Assembly (NCBI RefSeq): GCF_029223545.1
Contig: NZ_CP097870.1
Coordinates: forward strand, 2,790,001-2,854,000
Source: Thauera sp. GDN1
GTDB taxonomy: Bacteria; Pseudomonadota; Gammaproteobacteria; Burkholderiales; Rhodocyclaceae
DNA length: 64,000 nucleotides
Direction: 5' to 3'
In this document: piece by piece, positions 61,640 through 64,000 of the stretch
Position numbering within the stretch: position 1 is the stretch's first letter
How the letters are laid out: each line of letters opens with the position of its first letter
Translations under genes and position numbers: made by a program
The notes under the pieces: generated by a model
Database searches by the model: none
What the model saw: the letters and a program-made list of their open reading frames with translations, nothing else
What the model was told of the DNA's origin: nothing

Positions 61640-62290
61640 ATGACCGCACAAGCGCTCGAAGGAATCCGCGTCCTGCTCGCAGACGACCACGCCACCGTGC
61701 GCATGGGCTTCCGCCTGCTGCTGGAGGGTGCGGGTGCGAGCGTGGTGGGCGAGGCCGACTGCGGCGAGGCCGCGGTGAGCGCCTACACCCAGCACCGCCC
61801 GGACCTGCTGATGATGGACGTGTCCATGCCTGGCATCGGCGGCCTCGGCGCGCTCGAGCGCGTGCTCGCCCATCACCCCGACGCGCGCGTGCTGATCCTG
61901 TCCGCGCACGACGACGCCCAGATTCCCGCCCGTGCGCTGCGTGCGGGCGCGACCGGCTACCTGTCCAAGCGTGCCCATCCGCAGGAACTCCTGCGCGCCG
62001 CGGCCAGCGTCGCCCGCGGCCAGCGCTACATCGACCCCGAGATCGCGCCCGCGCTCGCGCTCGCCCAGTTCTCGGGCGCCCAGGATCCGCTCGCCGCGCT
62101 CACCGAGAAGGAGTTCGCGGTCTTCCTGCAGCTCGCCCAGGGCCGCAGCGTGGCCGAGATCGCCGACAGCCACAAGCTCAGCCCCAGCACCGTCGGCACC
62201 CACCTGTACCACATCAAGCAGAAGCTCAACGTCTCCAACGCCGCCGAACTGGCGCTGATCGCGATCCGCAGCGGGCTGATCGAGGTCTGA
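61640..62290 (+). CDS. NarL/FixJ-type response regulator
   Basis: 216 residues. Receiver with D15-D16, phosphoacceptor D60 (LLMMDVSMPG), SAHDD and K in YLSKRAHP. C-terminal LuxR-type HTH (LTEKEFAVFLQLAQGRSVAEIADSHKLSPSTVGTHLYHIKQKLNV). Follows the kinase directly. The likely targets are the quinoprotein genes nearby, by analogy with AgmR/ExaE. Confidence 0.94.
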   Translation: MTAQALEGIRVLLADDHATVRMGFRLLLEGAGASVVGEADCGEAAVSAYTQHRPDLLMMDVSMPGIGGLGALERVLAHHPDARVLILSAHDDAQIPARALRAGATGYLSKRAHPQELLRAAASVARGQRYIDPEIAPALALAQFSGAQDPLAALTEKEFAVFLQLAQGRSVAEIADSHKLSPSTVGTHLYHIKQKLNVSNAAELALIAIRSGLIEV

Positions 62291-62343
62291 GCGCGAATCC
62301 GGCGCGCAGCCCGACGGCTTGCCGAAAGGGGGCGGCGGCAACT

Positions 62344-62402
62344 GTGGGAGCGGCGGCAGCCGCGAAACTGGCCTTCGTCGCGGCTGCCGCCGCTCCCACA
62401 GC
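62344..62402. repeat. REP-like palindrome downstream of the response regulator
   Basis: TGTGGGAGCGGCGGCAGCCGCGA pairs with TCGCGGCTGCCGCCGCTCCCACA over a 13-base loop, a perfect 23-bp stem and the most symmetrical copy in the window. It could also terminate or shield the regulator mRNA. Confidence 0.9.
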
Positions 62403-62488
62403 AGTTGCATCTCCTCTCCAACAGAAGAGAGGAACGGCTCACGACCGCGAGGCTGACGCCGACACGGCCGCTTTGATATAAACCGGGC

Positions 62489-64000
62489 ATGACGTCCCTC
62501 CCCCGCCAATCCGGGTCGATGCCCGCGCCCTCGCCTTCCGCGAACCAGGACCTCCCGCCGGTGCTCGCCGGTCCCATGCTGCGCCGGGTCGAGTCGAAGC
62601 GCATCGTTCTGTGGCTCGCGACCAGCCGGCCGCTGCGCGCCCGCATCGAGCTCGATCTCGGCGACGAACGGCCGCTGCGCCTGGAACCCGAACCGGGCAC
62701 GCCCGCCTGCCGCGTGCTGACGGCAGGCACGCACCTGCACTACCTGCTGCTCGACCTCGCGCTCGACACCGAGCTGCCCGCCGGGCGCTGGATCGGCTAC
62801 CGCCTGGCGCTCGCGCCGCGCGACGAGACCGAGCCGCAGTGGCGCGCAGATCGCGACTGGGCGCCGGATCTCTGCTATCCGGGGCGCGAGACCCCGGGCT
62901 TCGTGTTCGCGCCGCAGGTCGCCTCCCTGCTCCATGGCTCCTGCCGCAAGCCGCATCACCACGACGGCGACGGGCTGCTGCGCGCCGATGCCCTGCTCGC
63001 CGAACTGGTTGCGCGCAACGCGCTCGACGCCGATCCGGCCCCGGAACCCGACGGCCTGCCCGCCTGGCCCTCCGTGCTGGTGATGACCGGCGACCAGATC
63101 TACGCCGACGACGTCGCCGGGCCGATGCTGCGCGCGATCCACGGCCTGATCGCCCGCCTGGGGCTGCCGGTCGAGCGCCTGGAAGGCATCGACGAGGCCG
63201 GCGTCAGCGACGCCGACGACCTCCACCGCCATCCCGACTGCTACTACCGGCGCGACCAGCTGCTGCCCCGGCACAAGCGCAACTACGCGCTGATCGAGGT
63301 GTTCTTCGGCGGCGTGGAGAAGCCGGTATTCACCTCGGCGAGCGCGCACAACCACCTGATCACGCTCGCCGAAGTGCTGGCGATGTACCTGCTGGTGTGG
63401 TCGCCCGAAGCCTGGCGCGGGCTGGACCTCGCGCCGCCGTCCGGTCTGGGCGCCGAGGACGCCGCCCTCTATGCGCGCGAGCGACGGGCGCTGGAGGCCT
63501 TCGTCGCCGACCTGCCGGCGGTACGCCGCGTGCTGGCGCACATCCCGGTGGCGATGATCTTCGACGATCACGACGTCACCGACGACTGGAACCTGAGCCG
63601 CGAATGGGAGGAGATCGCCTACGGCCATCCCTTCTCGCGCCGCATCATCGGCAACGCCCTGCTCGCCTACGCGATCAACCAGGCCTGGGGCAACCGGCCG
63701 GAGACGCTCGACGAGCAGGCGCTCGACTTGCTGCAGCGCAGCCTCGCCGCGCCGGGCGACGCGCCGCACGAGGAGTGCATCGAGCACCTGCTGCATTCGG
63801 AGGGCTGGCACTACACCTGGCCGACCACGCCACCGCTGGTCGTCATCGACACCCGCACCCAGCGCTGGCGCTCGGAACGCACCGCGCGTCGCCCCTCCGG
63901 GCTGATGGACTGGGAATCCCTGACCGACCTGCAGCACACCCTGCGCGGCCTGCCCGCGGTGCTGCTGGTATCGCCGGCGCCGATCTTCGGCGTCAAGCTG
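62489..64000 (+). CDS. PhoD-like metallophosphatase family protein (3' end beyond window)
   Basis: 504 codons open to the window edge from ATG 62489, with a TATAAA-like -10 just upstream and a weak SD. An N-terminal beta-sandwich of about 130 residues precedes the phosphatase core: LHGSCRKPHHHDGDG, VLVMTGDQIYADD (metal-binding GDQ) and MIFDDHDVTDDWN. The motifs match PhoD-like phosphodiesterases/phosphatases. No Tat or Sec signal is visible, so it is likely cytoplasmic, unlike classical PhoD. Substrate unknown. Confidence 0.88.
   Translation, partial: MTSLPRQSGSMPAPSPSANQDLPPVLAGPMLRRVESKRIVLWLATSRPLRARIELDLGDERPLRLEPEPGTPACRVLTAGTHLHYLLLDLALDTELPAGRWIGYRLALAPRDETEPQWRADRDWAPDLCYPGRETPGFVFAPQVASLLHGSCRKPHHHDGDGLLRADALLAELVARNALDADPAPEPDGLPAWPSVLVMTGDQIYADDVAGPMLRAIHGLIARLGLPVERLEGIDEAGVSDADDLHRHPDCYYRRDQLLPRHKRNYALIEVFFGGVEKPVFTSASAHNHLITLAEVLAMYLLVWSPEAWRGLDLAPPSGLGAEDAALYARERRALEAFVADLPAVRRVLAHIPVAMIFDDHDVTDDWNLSREWEEIAYGHPFSRRIIGNALLAYAINQAWGNRPETLDEQALDLLQRSLAAPGDAPHEECIEHLLHSEGWHYTWPTTPPLVVIDTRTQRWRSERTARRPSGLMDWESLTDLQHTLRGLPAVLLVSPAPIFGVKL

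Noticed and set aside
61433..63937. An 834-codon minus-strand open frame over the kinase, regulator and PhoD-like genes
   Set aside because: It spans three genes with clear catalytic motifs on the other strand, and its own translation is low-complexity.
1..64000. CRISPR arrays, tRNA or rRNA genes, insertion sequences, prophage genes
   Set aside because: No regularly spaced direct repeats, no tRNA or rRNA segments and no transposase or integrase motifs were seen on reading both strands.

Overview
The window reads as a one-carbon (methylotrophy) island from a high-GC Betaproteobacterium. The gene set and codon use resemble Rhodocyclales such as Thauera, Azoarcus or Methyloversatilis; this assignment is inference from gene content, not from a marker gene. 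Almost every gene from about 17.3 kb onward serves oxidation of a primary alcohol (probably methanol) to CO2.

Layout. (1) 0-6.4 kb: the N-terminal part of an AcoR-type sigma-54 activator, divergent from a sigma-54 promoter, a small unknown gene and a two-subunit NAD-dependent formate dehydrogenase (fdhB-fdhA). (2) 6.5-11.1 kb: ordinary accessory genes (MaoC-like, cupin, VOC, AEC transporter) and two toxin-antitoxin loci, parDE and hicAB, in which both toxin genes look damaged. (3) 11.2-17.3 kb: a complete Mrp Na+/H+ antiporter operon, mrpA(B)CDEFG. (4) 17.3-25.4 kb, minus strand: HAD phosphatase, pabBC fusion, a Fae paralogue and the formyltransferase/hydrolase complex fhcBADC. (5) 25.6-29.2 kb: a HisA-like protein divergent from mfnD-mfnF-mfnE (methylofuran biosynthesis). 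(6) 29.3-34.7 kb: a secreted serine protease, mfnB, DUF447, a dihydropteroate-synthase-like protein, a flavoprotein (afpA) and folB. (7) 34.8-41.9 kb: fae, a RimK-like ligase, mch, mtdB, mptG, a CitG-like protein and an ATP-grasp protein. (8) 42.2-48.8 kb: the lanthanide-type methanol dehydrogenase operon (xoxF, cytochrome, xoxJ and quinoprotein-relay proteins). (9) 48.9-59.1 kb: further quinoprotein-associated periplasmic proteins and two ABC transport systems. (10) 59.4-62.3 kb: a GAF-type sensor, a NarX-like histidine kinase and a NarL-type response regulator, followed by the start of a PhoD-like gene.

How it fits together. XoxF oxidises methanol to formaldehyde in the periplasm and passes electrons to the cytochrome. 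Fae, MtdB, Mch and Fhc carry the C1 unit on tetrahydromethanopterin and methylofuran to formate, and FdhAB makes CO2 and NADH. Genes for both archaeal-type cofactors surround the pathway genes.

The main regulatory observation is that -24/-12 (sigma-54) elements precede several separate modules: FDH, xoxF, the mch/mtdB operon, the afpA operon, the NitT/Tau-type ABC operon and, less certainly, fae and fhcB. This suggests one shared control circuit for the whole pathway. Other points of note are a Fae paralogue lacking the catalytic His, a metallo-beta-lactamase-like relay protein that has lost its zinc ligands, REP-like palindromes at the 5' ends of two quinoprotein genes, and a divergent gene pair whose start codons overlap.
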